From assembly GCF_900343155.1 (NCBI RefSeq), contig NZ_OUNG01000004.1:1-64000 (forward strand): 64,000 bases of DNA. The letters are read 5' to 3'. Shown here one piece after another: positions 7,460 through 15,712 of this stretch. Each line of letters begins with the position of its first letter. Positions within the stretch are counted from its first letter, which is position 1. The position numbers and the translations under genes were made by a program. The notes beneath the pieces were generated by a model, which saw only the letters and a program-made list of their open reading frames with translations, had not been told where the DNA came from and did not search any database. Origin of the DNA: Lactimicrobium massiliense (lineage in GTDB: Bacteria; Bacillota_I; Bacilli_A; Erysipelotrichales; Erysipelotrichaceae).

Positions 7460-9277
7460 ATGAACAAACGTAAAGAACCTGTGAAAATCCTGCTGCACCT
7501 GATTAAAAGCAGAGATGCACTGCCCAGACTTCTGCTGTTCCATATCTGCCTGACTGTCTTTCTGGCCCTGGTGATTGTCTTCTATGGCTGGATCGTACAG
7601 TTCCTGCTGGATGCCGGCGGTCTTGTCTCTTTGACCTCAGGCAATCTTGGCTGGATCTTCACCAGCTGGCAGGGCTGGACCATCCTGATCAGTGCAATGC
7701 TGCTGTTAATGCTGTGTGCATGCACGGAAATCAATGCCCGCATCCTCTACTGCCAGCAGGTACTCAGCGGAAACCGGAAACCATCCTTTTTCCAATGCGC
7801 AAAGGAAGGCTTGAAGACACTGCCCCATTTTCTGACACCCGCCGGCATTCTCATCATGTTCTGGATTGGCATCATCATCCCGCTGGCAGGCCTTGGCACC
7901 ACAACCACATGGACCTCATCACTGCGCTGGCCAGAATGGATCCTTGCCGGATACAAACGCACGCCTCTCTTCTACCTGCTCTATGGCAGCGTCGAAGGAA
8001 CCATTTTCATCCTGAGCTTTTTAAGCATCTATACCCTGCACGCAGCCATCCTGCACAAGCAAAAGCCGTGGAAGGCCGTGCGCACCTCATGGAGAATGTT
8101 CAAAACACATCAGAAGGAATGCATCACGGAAACAGCCAGTGCGATCATCACGATCTTCCTTTCCATCTGGCTTGCCGGCATCCTGACCATCCGCATACCA
8201 TCCCATCTGCTGAATACATTTCTGACACAGCATACTGTACAAGAAAGAGTACTGCTTGGCACTGCAACCATGTTCTGTCTGCTTGTCTGCACCATCATCC
8301 GCATGCTTGCAAGCAGCGCCCTGCTTCTGGAACTGACCAGCATCTGGCACTGGATGCAGAAAGAAACAGAAATACCCGTCAGAAAGCCAGGAGGCAGATT
8401 TATCCGCCGTTTTCTGCTGGCATCACTGGCCTTTTCACTTGCCTTTGGCTTTGTTGCAGCAGGCTATTTTGATGAATGGTTCCCAGCCAAATCAGATGCC
8501 CTGATCATCGCCCACCGGGCAGGCGGCGCCCTTGGTGCTGAAAACACCCTGTATGATCTTGAACGCGCCCACGAACAGGGCATCACAGCAGGCGAAATTG
8601 ATGTGCAGCGCACCAAAGACGGCTATTATGTCGTCACCCACGACAATACGTTCTGGCGTACTGCCAATGACAAACGCTATGTATGGGATATGACCCTGGA
8701 AGAAATCCAGACCCAGATCAACATCCTCCCGCTCCGGCAGGGACAGCCAAGCGTCACCGTTTCAACAATTGATCAGTTTCTTGATTCGGCAAAGGCCTGG
8801 AATATGCACTTGTTTGTGGAACTCAAGGGCTATACCGCCGACAAACAGATGGCAGATGATCTTGCCAGACTTGCCCAGGAGAAAAACATGACAGACAGCT
8901 GCACGTTCATTTCTTTGAAATACAGCCTGGTTGACTACATGGAAACAACATACCCGCAATTGGAAACAGGCTATATCTATAACATGGCCATTGGCGATAC
9001 GCCGGATCTCAACTGTGACTGCTTCATTGTCGCAAGCGAAGCTGCCACCTCCCCGGCCATCTATGCCATCCAGGCAAAGGGCAAAAAGATCTATGTATGG
9101 AGTGTCAACAGCACAAAGCAGATTGAAAAATTCCTGAAATCTGACATTGACGGCATCATCACGGATCAGCCGGTCAATGCCAGAAAAGTAGAAGAAAAGC
9201 TGGAAAGACGCTCTGACTTCCAGCGCGTCTATGACAATCTGACTACGTTCATCCCATCCTTCCTGCCGCTTTCCTGA
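7460..9277 (+). CDS. Glycerophosphodiester phosphodiesterase with N-terminal membrane domain
   Basis: 605 residues. Residues 1-330 carry about seven to eight membrane spans of the GDPD membrane domain. Residues ~345-590 are the catalytic GDPD TIM barrel, with IIAHRAGG (catalytic His), the EN of GAENTLYD, EIDVQRTKDG and VVTHDNTFWR supplying the second His and the metal ligands. The enzyme hydrolyses glycerophosphodiesters to glycerol-3-phosphate, and the architecture suggests action at the membrane on deacylated phospholipid or teichoic-acid polymer. It is divergent from the DUF1294/sda operon, with 56 bp between the two genes. Confidence 0.9.
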   Translation: MNKRKEPVKILLHLIKSRDALPRLLLFHICLTVFLALVIVFYGWIVQFLLDAGGLVSLTSGNLGWIFTSWQGWTILISAMLLLMLCACTEINARILYCQQVLSGNRKPSFFQCAKEGLKTLPHFLTPAGILIMFWIGIIIPLAGLGTTTTWTSSLRWPEWILAGYKRTPLFYLLYGSVEGTIFILSFLSIYTLHAAILHKQKPWKAVRTSWRMFKTHQKECITETASAIITIFLSIWLAGILTIRIPSHLLNTFLTQHTVQERVLLGTATMFCLLVCTIIRMLASSALLLELTSIWHWMQKETEIPVRKPGGRFIRRFLLASLAFSLAFGFVAAGYFDEWFPAKSDALIIAHRAGGALGAENTLYDLERAHEQGITAGEIDVQRTKDGYYVVTHDNTFWRTANDKRYVWDMTLEEIQTQINILPLRQGQPSVTVSTIDQFLDSAKAWNMHLFVELKGYTADKQMADDLARLAQEKNMTDSCTFISLKYSLVDYMETTYPQLETGYIYNMAIGDTPDLNCDCFIVASEAATSPAIYAIQAKGKKIYVWSVNSTKQIEKFLKSDIDGIITDQPVNARKVEEKLERRSDFQRVYDNLTTFIPSFLPLS

Positions 9278-9319
9278 AAAAAAGAAGCCAGGCACGACGC
9301 TCTGACCTCTGAACTTTCA

Positions 9320-10729
9320 TCAATAGATCACAACCGGTGTATTGACATCCACCGTATTGAAGATGGACTGGGCAACACTGTAAGACAGGTTGATACAGCC
9401 ATGAGATCCTCTCGTATAATACAGTGTACCGCCAAAGGCAGACTGCCATGTTGCATCATGCAGACCAACACCTGTCCAGGTAATCGGCATCCAGTACGCA
9501 ACCGGAGAACTCCATTTCGAACCATCCCAGGCTGTGCCTTTCAGAGTGGCATTCTGTTCCTTCTTCCAGATCCGGAACACACCGGTCGGTGTATCCTGGC
9601 CATGTTCCGGCTTGCCGGTAATCACATCTGCCTCCAGCACCAGTGATCCATTCTTGTAATACCACAGATGCTGGGCAGAGATGGATACTTCAATATACGT
9701 ATTGCCAATATCACCATTGGTACCGTTGCGGCCGCCATACGCTGTCACATCCCAGAACGCACTGACTGTCTGAGACTGACCCGAAACTGCCGCAGCCGCA
9801 ATGGCATCCTTGGTAGAATCCTCATTCATCATCCAGCCATAGGTATCCGTTGAGCCTCCGCCCACGGTCACCGCTGAGCCATCATGCGCAGTAAAGGTAC
9901 GCTGTGTATAAATCGTATTGTACTTTTCTGCCAGGGAATCCACATAGGCAGTCATCTTTTCATCATTGGCCGTAATGGTTGCATCATCAATATTGATATT
10001 CAAAAGATCCACCAATGCATCACCAGACAACGTCTCCGTTGCCCCGGACAGATCAATCGTAATCACTTCATTCTCAATTGACTTCAGCAGTGCGAGTTCC
10101 TTGGACAAAGCTTCATCATCCGACTTGATCGTGGGCTCTTCATAGCAGCCCTCTGCCTCCAGATCCACTTCACTTTCACCCTGTGACAATGCTGTCTTGA
10201 TCGCCGCAAGTGTCTTGTCTTTATCCAGCGTATTGCCTTCTGTCTCTGCCACGATCTCATACCCATTGGTTCCCCGTTCCACATGGGCATTGACCGGCGC
10301 TACGACATCAGATCCGGAAATGCAGCTCAACGCACTCAAAGCCTCTTCCAGCTTTGTCTCATCATAACTGACATCCAGATCCACAGTCTCCTCACTTGTC
10401 TTAAACAAATAGGCAGGCCACTTCCAGGCACTCTGGCTGGCAATCACCTTTTTCACATCATCGTCAGACACATCCGCCTGGTATGCAATATCATCCAGCG
10501 AGATCGTCTCTGTCTTGTCATCACGTTCTGCCAGCGTAATCACCTTGCCCTGACTGCTGGCAAGGGCACTGGCCGCTTTAGAAGCACTATCATTGCCAAC
10601 GGCTGTCCCGTTAATACTGGTATGCGGCATCAGGTGGCTGCTGTAGAACCCGCAGCCAATGCCATACGCAGCCGCCAGAACGCCAACGGCAGACAATGCA
10701 CTGATCCAAATCACTTTCTTCTTATTCAT
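9320..10729 (-). CDS. L,D-transpeptidase (YkuD) with peptidoglycan-binding-like domain
   Basis: 469 residues from the ATG at 10729 (MNKKKVIWIS, AGGGA ribosome binding site); the longer frame to 10882 is out of family. A single N-terminal span (6-27) anchors the protein outside the membrane. The middle (about 60-320) is an extended domain of the PG_binding_4 kind, and the C-terminal ~130 residues are the YkuD domain with GLHDATW and SHGCINLS, whose Cys is the catalytic nucleophile. Such enzymes make 3-3 peptidoglycan crosslinks or attach proteins to the wall. It is divergent from the SNF2 gene across 200 bp. Confidence 0.93.
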   Translation of the reverse strand: MNKKKVIWISALSAVGVLAAAYGIGCGFYSSHLMPHTSINGTAVGNDSASKAASALASSQGKVITLAERDDKTETISLDDIAYQADVSDDDVKKVIASQSAWKWPAYLFKTSEETVDLDVSYDETKLEEALSALSCISGSDVVAPVNAHVERGTNGYEIVAETEGNTLDKDKTLAAIKTALSQGESEVDLEAEGCYEEPTIKSDDEALSKELALLKSIENEVITIDLSGATETLSGDALVDLLNINIDDATITANDEKMTAYVDSLAEKYNTIYTQRTFTAHDGSAVTVGGGSTDTYGWMMNEDSTKDAIAAAAVSGQSQTVSAFWDVTAYGGRNGTNGDIGNTYIEVSISAQHLWYYKNGSLVLEADVITGKPEHGQDTPTGVFRIWKKEQNATLKGTAWDGSKWSSPVAYWMPITWTGVGLHDATWQSAFGGTLYYTRGSHGCINLSYSVAQSIFNTVDVNTPVVIY

Positions 10730-10929
10730 CTGATATCCCTGCTCCCCCGAGGTCTGTGATTCTATCCTTTGATACCAGCATAGTTTATCACGACTTCCGG
10801 CTTTTCGTCTGCATATGCTCTGAAAACCATGTGAACATCCTATCATCCCACGATTCCACCTGAAACGGAAGCCTTTCCTCACGCTTGTTCCATGCTAAAA
10901 TAGCAGGAAGGATAAGGGGGCCAGGGCAT

Positions 10930-13900
10930 ATGCTCACATTGGAAAACATCAAACGGACATGCAGTGAACCAGTCTTTCATCAGGCAGAAACACTTTGTGA
11001 ACAAGGTGCTGTCAAAGATCTGACTGTATCCCGCGATCAGACATCCGGTCTGGTCGATATTGAAGCCGATGTCACCGTGGGCAGACGCAGCTATCATGTC
11101 TATGTCTGCATCAATGAAACCCTTGGCTTCATCTTTGATACCGACTGCACATGCACCCTTGGCTCTGAATGCCCCCATATTGCTGCGGTTCTGCTGCAGT
11201 ATCTGAAAGAAAGCGCAAAGGAAGAAGAAGCGCCTGACAAAGAAAGAGGCAGTGATGAAACCATTGTGCATCTGCTGGAAAGAATTGAACAGGCGCCGGT
11301 TGACCTGCGCTCTGCCACCAATGTCATGCTGGTGCCGTATGTCTCTGCAGACCAGCGGGATCCCGAAGCACTGCATTGTGAATTCCGCATCGGCCGCAGT
11401 GAAAACAAAATGTATGTTCTGCCCAACATCACAGCCTTCATCAATCTCATCAACACACACGGCTACCACCGCTATGGCCGTGAACTCGAATTCATCCATG
11501 ACCTGTCTGCTTTCCACAGGACATGCCGCCGTCTCGTTGTCTTTTTACGTTCCCTGGTAAACAAAGAAGACACGTTCCGCAGCATATCTGCCTTTCCCGG
11601 CTATTATGGCAATGACTATGAAATCGGCAGATCCCTGTGCCTGCGGGGCAGATATCTTGATGCCTTCATGGAAGCTGCACAACAGCTCGACCTGCATGTC
11701 ATGCATGCAGAAGAATACGGCTATGCCGGTGACATCATCTATCATAAAAAGGAAGGACTGCCCGACCTGCATGCGTCCATGAAACAGACAGACGGCGGAT
11801 GGCTGCTGTCATCCAGCTCTCTGCGTATGTTCAAAGGCAGCCAGCAGCTCTATATCTTCGACGGCACCAAGCCAGTCTACTACGTCTCCCAGCGCACCTC
11901 AGAAAAACTTGTTGCACTGCTGGACTACATGCAGGCCGCCGGCAAAAATGCCCAGTACATCTCTTCCAGTGATCTGCCTGCCTTTGCCAGAGACCTCTAT
12001 CCGCTGCTGGAAAGCCATACTGCCTTTACCGCAAATGGCTTTGATCCCGCAAAATATCTCCCGGACAAGCCTGACTTTGAAATCTATCTGGATGCCCCGG
12101 ACAAAGATGTCATCACAGCCGAGCTGTATGCCATCTATCCCAGCAATCGATACAACGTATTCGCCGGCATTCAGGCCCAGGGCAGACGGTCCATTGCGGA
12201 TGAAAAGCAGATGGATGCGTTTGTCTCTCAGTGGTTCAATGCCTATGATCCCATTCACAAGCAGATGACGCTTGCCAATGATGAAGAAAAACTGTATGAA
12301 CTGCTGCAGGAAGGCATCCATGCCATGCAGGAAAAGGCAAAAGTATTTGTATCAGACACTTTGAAGAAGCTGACAATCAGAAAGGTCGGCAAGATCACCG
12401 TCGGCGTTTCGGTCAATGACAGCGATGATCTGCTGCAGCTGAACATTGGCTCGGCTACCATGAAACCAGAAGAGATCGCTGAGATCCTGTCCCATTATGA
12501 CCGCAAGAAGAAATTCTTCCGGCTTAAAAGCGGAGAATTCATTGACCTGGATGATGGCGGCCAGTTTGATGAATTTGCCAATCTTGCCAATTCCCTGCAG
12601 CTGAAAAAGAGTGAAATTGAAAGTGGCAGCGTTGAGGTTGGCAAGTACAGAGCAATGTACCTGGAAGAAGAAAGCCGGGAAACAAGTCTCGAAATTGACC
12701 GGGACGCCAAATTCCGCAGTCTGATCGCCAACATCAAAAGCACCGACATCGATGACTACGAGCCGCCGAAAAGGCTGGAAAGCATCATGCGTGATTACCA
12801 GAAGGAAGGATTCCGCTGGCTCAGCGCCCTGTACCACAATGGCTTTGGTGCCCTGCTTGCCGATGAAATGGGCCTTGGCAAAACCTTGCAGGTACTCTCC
12901 TTTCTTGATGCGAACAAAGGCTTTGGCAAGACCCTGGTTGTCTGCCCTGCCTCCCTTGTATACAACTGGTATCAGGAAGTACAGAAGTTCGCTCCGGACC
13001 TCAAAGCCGTCACCATCATCGGTGCTGCCGCAGAACGCGAAGATGCCATGAAACAGGCAGATCAAGCCGATATCCTGATCACATCCTACAACCTGCTGAA
13101 AAAGGATATGGAATTCTATCAGGATAAAACTTTTACGGTAGAAATCATCGATGAAGCACAATACATCAAGAATGCCGGCACAATGGCATCCAAGGCCGTC
13201 AAGGATATCAATGCAAAGTTCCGCATCGCTTTGACAGGCACGCCGATTGAAAACAGGCTCAGCGAGCTCTGGTCCATCTTTGACTTCATCATGCCGGGAT
13301 TCTTCTTCTCCTATCACCGGTTCCGCTCCACCTTCGAGCTTCCAATCATCCGGGACAAGGATACGTATGCCGAAGTCATGCTGCAGAAGATGATCCGCCC
13401 GTTTGTCCTGCGCCGTCTGAAGAAAGATGTGCTCAAGGACCTGCCGGACAAGATGGAAGAAGTGTATTATGCCAATGCCGATACCGAGCAGAAGCAGCTC
13501 TATGATGCCCGTGTACAGCAGATACGCTATGCCCTGAAGAATACGACGGATGAACAGTTCCGCCACCAGCATATCGAGATCCTGTCAGAGCTGACTCATC
13601 TGCGGGAAATCTGCTGTGATCCTGCCCTTCTCTATGACAACTACACCGGCGGTTCCGCCAAGGAAGAGCTATGCCTGGATCTGATCAAGAATGCCGCCGA
13701 AGCCGGCCATAAAGTTCTGCTGTTCTCCCAGTTCACATCCATGCTGGCAATTCTGACAAAGCGCCTAAAGGAAGAAAACATTGCCTACCATCTGCTCACC
13801 GGTGCTACCAATGCCAAAGAGCGTGCTGAAATGGTAGATGCCTTCCAGAAGGATGATGTACCGGTCTTTGCCATCTCGCTCAAAGCAGGCGGCACCGGCC

Positions 13901-14163
13901 TGAACCTGACCGCAGCCGATATTGTCATCCACTACGATCCATGGTGGAACACAGCAGTCCAGAACCAGGCCAGCGACCGTGCCCACCGCATCGGTCAGAA
14001 GAATATCGTCTCTGTATACCGCCTGATCTTGAAAGATACCATTGAGGAGCGCATCCTTAAACTCCAGGAGGATAAAGCCGATCTGGCTGGCAGAATGCTG
14101 GATGGCAAAGAGATGTCCAGAGCAGGATTTACCAGAGAAGAACTGCTCTCCCTGCTGGATTAA
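10930..14163 (+). CDS. SWIM zinc finger SNF2-family helicase
   Basis: 1077 residues from the ATG at 10930 (MLTLENIK, AAGGGGGCCAGG upstream). The order is an N-terminal SWIM zinc finger (CTCTLGSECPHIAAVLL, ~60-77), a long SNF2-associated region, then the two RecA-like lobes: Walker A in LADEMGLGKTLQVL (~645), DEAQ in IIDEAQYIKN, and motif VI in ASDRAHRIGQ near 1020. These are double-strand DNA translocases that remodel protein-DNA complexes; cellular role in Bacillota is poorly known. No restriction or BREX/DISARM genes lie beside it, so it looks like the chromosomal housekeeping version. Confidence 0.93.
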   Translation: MLTLENIKRTCSEPVFHQAETLCEQGAVKDLTVSRDQTSGLVDIEADVTVGRRSYHVYVCINETLGFIFDTDCTCTLGSECPHIAAVLLQYLKESAKEEEAPDKERGSDETIVHLLERIEQAPVDLRSATNVMLVPYVSADQRDPEALHCEFRIGRSENKMYVLPNITAFINLINTHGYHRYGRELEFIHDLSAFHRTCRRLVVFLRSLVNKEDTFRSISAFPGYYGNDYEIGRSLCLRGRYLDAFMEAAQQLDLHVMHAEEYGYAGDIIYHKKEGLPDLHASMKQTDGGWLLSSSSLRMFKGSQQLYIFDGTKPVYYVSQRTSEKLVALLDYMQAAGKNAQYISSSDLPAFARDLYPLLESHTAFTANGFDPAKYLPDKPDFEIYLDAPDKDVITAELYAIYPSNRYNVFAGIQAQGRRSIADEKQMDAFVSQWFNAYDPIHKQMTLANDEEKLYELLQEGIHAMQEKAKVFVSDTLKKLTIRKVGKITVGVSVNDSDDLLQLNIGSATMKPEEIAEILSHYDRKKKFFRLKSGEFIDLDDGGQFDEFANLANSLQLKKSEIESGSVEVGKYRAMYLEEESRETSLEIDRDAKFRSLIANIKSTDIDDYEPPKRLESIMRDYQKEGFRWLSALYHNGFGALLADEMGLGKTLQVLSFLDANKGFGKTLVVCPASLVYNWYQEVQKFAPDLKAVTIIGAAAEREDAMKQADQADILITSYNLLKKDMEFYQDKTFTVEIIDEAQYIKNAGTMASKAVKDINAKFRIALTGTPIENRLSELWSIFDFIMPGFFFSYHRFRSTFELPIIRDKDTYAEVMLQKMIRPFVLRRLKKDVLKDLPDKMEEVYYANADTEQKQLYDARVQQIRYALKNTTDEQFRHQHIEILSELTHLREICCDPALLYDNYTGGSAKEELCLDLIKNAAEAGHKVLLFSQFTSMLAILTKRLKEENIAYHLLTGATNAKERAEMVDAFQKDDVPVFAISLKAGGTGLNLTAADIVIHYDPWWNTAVQNQASDRAHRIGQKNIVSVYRLILKDTIEERILKLQEDKADLAGRMLDGKEMSRAGFTREELLSLLD

Positions 14164-14178
14164 CAACCTTCATAAATA

Positions 14179-14212
14179 CAAAACAGGAATGCCGGATGGC
14201 ATTCCTGTTTTG
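14179..14212. terminator. Bidirectional terminator between converging genes
   Basis: A 15-bp perfect stem (CAAAACAGGAATGCC with its complement) with a 3-base loop lies between the SNF2 gene and the leftward membrane gene. Both strands show T tracts. Confidence 0.85.
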
Positions 14213-15262
14213 TTATGCAGAAATCTGATCGTGATGATCCTGGTTTTCCTGTTCTTCTTTGCTTTGCAGCAGATGACAAACTGCCCCTGAAAGTGAAGCG
14301 ATACTGTCAGAGAAACATAACAGCATCCATACAAGCATACTGATCATTCCTGTCTTATACGTCATCACGCCTCTCATATACAGACCACACAGGGAGGCCG
14401 CAAATACAAGCAGGCAGAGAATCCGCATTCCCTGAAAGATACCGGAAAAACTATGGGCAAACATATGGGCAAGCCAGGGCACCACGCATGCAAGGATGAT
14501 GCCATCCAGCAGCCCAAGTAAGCCGAGCACCGGATTCATCACAAACAGGATGATGATCCATGCCATGCAGTACGCGATCGAAAGATAATCCCTGACGATA
14601 TCCAGCCAGCGTGATAACAATTCATACACCAGAAGCACAGCTGCCCCAAGCAGTACAAACATCCTTACACGAACACTTACGGCAAGTCCAAGTTTGACAA
14701 GATACAGGTTCATAAACGGCACAAACAGCAGTGCCAGACCAGCTTCACCAACAGGCGAACCATCAAAGCATAGATGGCTGTACCAGCCGACAAACAACAT
14801 GCTGAGCATATTGTAGGCAGTGACTGAATCCAGCAGGAACCGGCGCCACATGAAGATCAGCATCATTGCATACAGCCCATAGATCACAAGCATGCCGGCC
14901 GCAGACAGCCAGTAAATCTGTTTCTTTTTGCAGACAAGATACACAGCACAGGCAGTTGCCCATAACAGAGCAGTCTGCCACTGCAGTACAGCAAGAAACA
15001 CAAAGCAGGCCGCCATCTGACAGTACCGCAGTTCTGTTTCATCCAGATTTTCCTGCAGCCAGCCATAGCCAAGACGACAGATCACTGCCGTACCGCTGAC
15101 AATCATCAGAGAAAATACCATCATGTAGAAAGTACCGGATGTGGCAAACAATGAAGAAAACAGCGATGCCACACCATACAGAGCCGCTGCCTGCAGGCCA
15201 TACAGGCACAAGCCTAACAGCATATACAATACTTTATTACGATTTAATTCCTGTACTCTCAT
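14213..15262 (-). CDS. Multi-span membrane protein coupled to an XRE antitoxin
   Basis: 349 residues with about ten or eleven hydrophobic spans, short loops, and a hydrophilic acidic/His-rich C-terminus (SKEEQENQDHHDQISA). I recognise no family or catalytic motif. Its ATG overlaps the stop of the XRE antitoxin gene by 4 nt (ATGA), so the two are translated together. It could be a passenger of the toxin-antitoxin operon or the real effector; nothing in the sequence decides this. Confidence 0.7.
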   Translation of the reverse strand: MRVQELNRNKVLYMLLGLCLYGLQAAALYGVASLFSSLFATSGTFYMMVFSLMIVSGTAVICRLGYGWLQENLDETELRYCQMAACFVFLAVLQWQTALLWATACAVYLVCKKKQIYWLSAAGMLVIYGLYAMMLIFMWRRFLLDSVTAYNMLSMLFVGWYSHLCFDGSPVGEAGLALLFVPFMNLYLVKLGLAVSVRVRMFVLLGAAVLLVYELLSRWLDIVRDYLSIAYCMAWIIILFVMNPVLGLLGLLDGIILACVVPWLAHMFAHSFSGIFQGMRILCLLVFAASLCGLYMRGVMTYKTGMISMLVWMLLCFSDSIASLSGAVCHLLQSKEEQENQDHHDQISA

Positions 15263-15525
15263 TTGACCACCGGCTGTTTTACAGGTATAAATTCAATCTT
15301 CAGCTGCATTCCCATTCCCTTTGCAAGCCGCAGCAGTGTCCGTACAGAAGGATTTGCATTGCCATGTTCCAGTTTACTGATATCAGGTTGTGCAATTCCT
15401 GTTTTTCTCGCAAGTTCCTTCTGTGTCAGCCCGGATTGGTGTCTTGCATCAATCAGCGCCTGAATCACTGCATGTTCAGGCTGAAGCTGTTCCTGAAGAA
15501 AATCATCAAAACTGTTATTGCTCAT
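15259..15525 (-). CDS. XRE-family antitoxin (HigA-like)
   Basis: 88 residues. The C-terminal two thirds is a classical helix-turn-helix (GLTQKELARKTGIAQPDISKLEHGNANPSVRTLLRLAKGMG), preceded by a ~25-residue arm. The length and the FIPV..P ending are typical of HigA-type antitoxins that follow a HigB/RelE-like toxin gene. The remains of such a toxin end 4 nt inside its start (ATGA overlap), but that toxin is broken. It overlaps the downstream membrane gene in the same way. Confidence 0.85.
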   Translation of the reverse strand: MSNNSFDDFLQEQLQPEHAVIQALIDARHQSGLTQKELARKTGIAQPDISKLEHGNANPSVRTLLRLAKGMGMQLKIEFIPVKQPVVK

Positions 15526-15694
15526 TCGTTTTCCTTTCTTGAAAGATCGTCATTTCGATACTTCTTTGCTTTCTCAATTTCTGCCCATGGTGTCTTTTGA
15601 AATTTCCTGATAAATCCATTTGTAATAACGCTTTTGAATAGGATTCTCTCAGCTGATAGCCGTTGTCTTCCAGCAAGACAATGGCATCAAGCTT
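15522..15694 (-). pseudogene. Remnant of a HigB/RelE-type toxin
   Basis: Two pieces of a toxin can be read in different frames. Upstream, KLDAIVLLEDNGYQLRESYS (from 15694) matches the middle of Gp49/HigB proteins (LLE.YG..LREPYSK). Downstream, in another frame, GFIRKFQKTPWAEIEKAKKY continues to a TGA at 15522-15524 and matches the family C-terminus (HGF.KK.QKTP..EI..A..R). The core beta strands between them and the N-terminus are missing, so an internal deletion with a frameshift has killed the toxin while its antitoxin partner is intact. Confidence 0.75.
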
Positions 15695-15712
15695 TCAAAT
15701 TCAGCTTTTCTG

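Noticed and set aside
12352-13572. A 406-residue leftward frame inside the SNF2 helicase gene
   Set aside because: The helicase motifs are all on the rightward strand; the leftward frame shows no domain.
10930-14163. SNF2 helicase as part of an anti-phage system (DISARM- or BREX-like)
   Set aside because: No methyltransferase, nuclease, PglZ or DUF1998 partner is nearby; its neighbours are a wall enzyme and a toxin-antitoxin relic.
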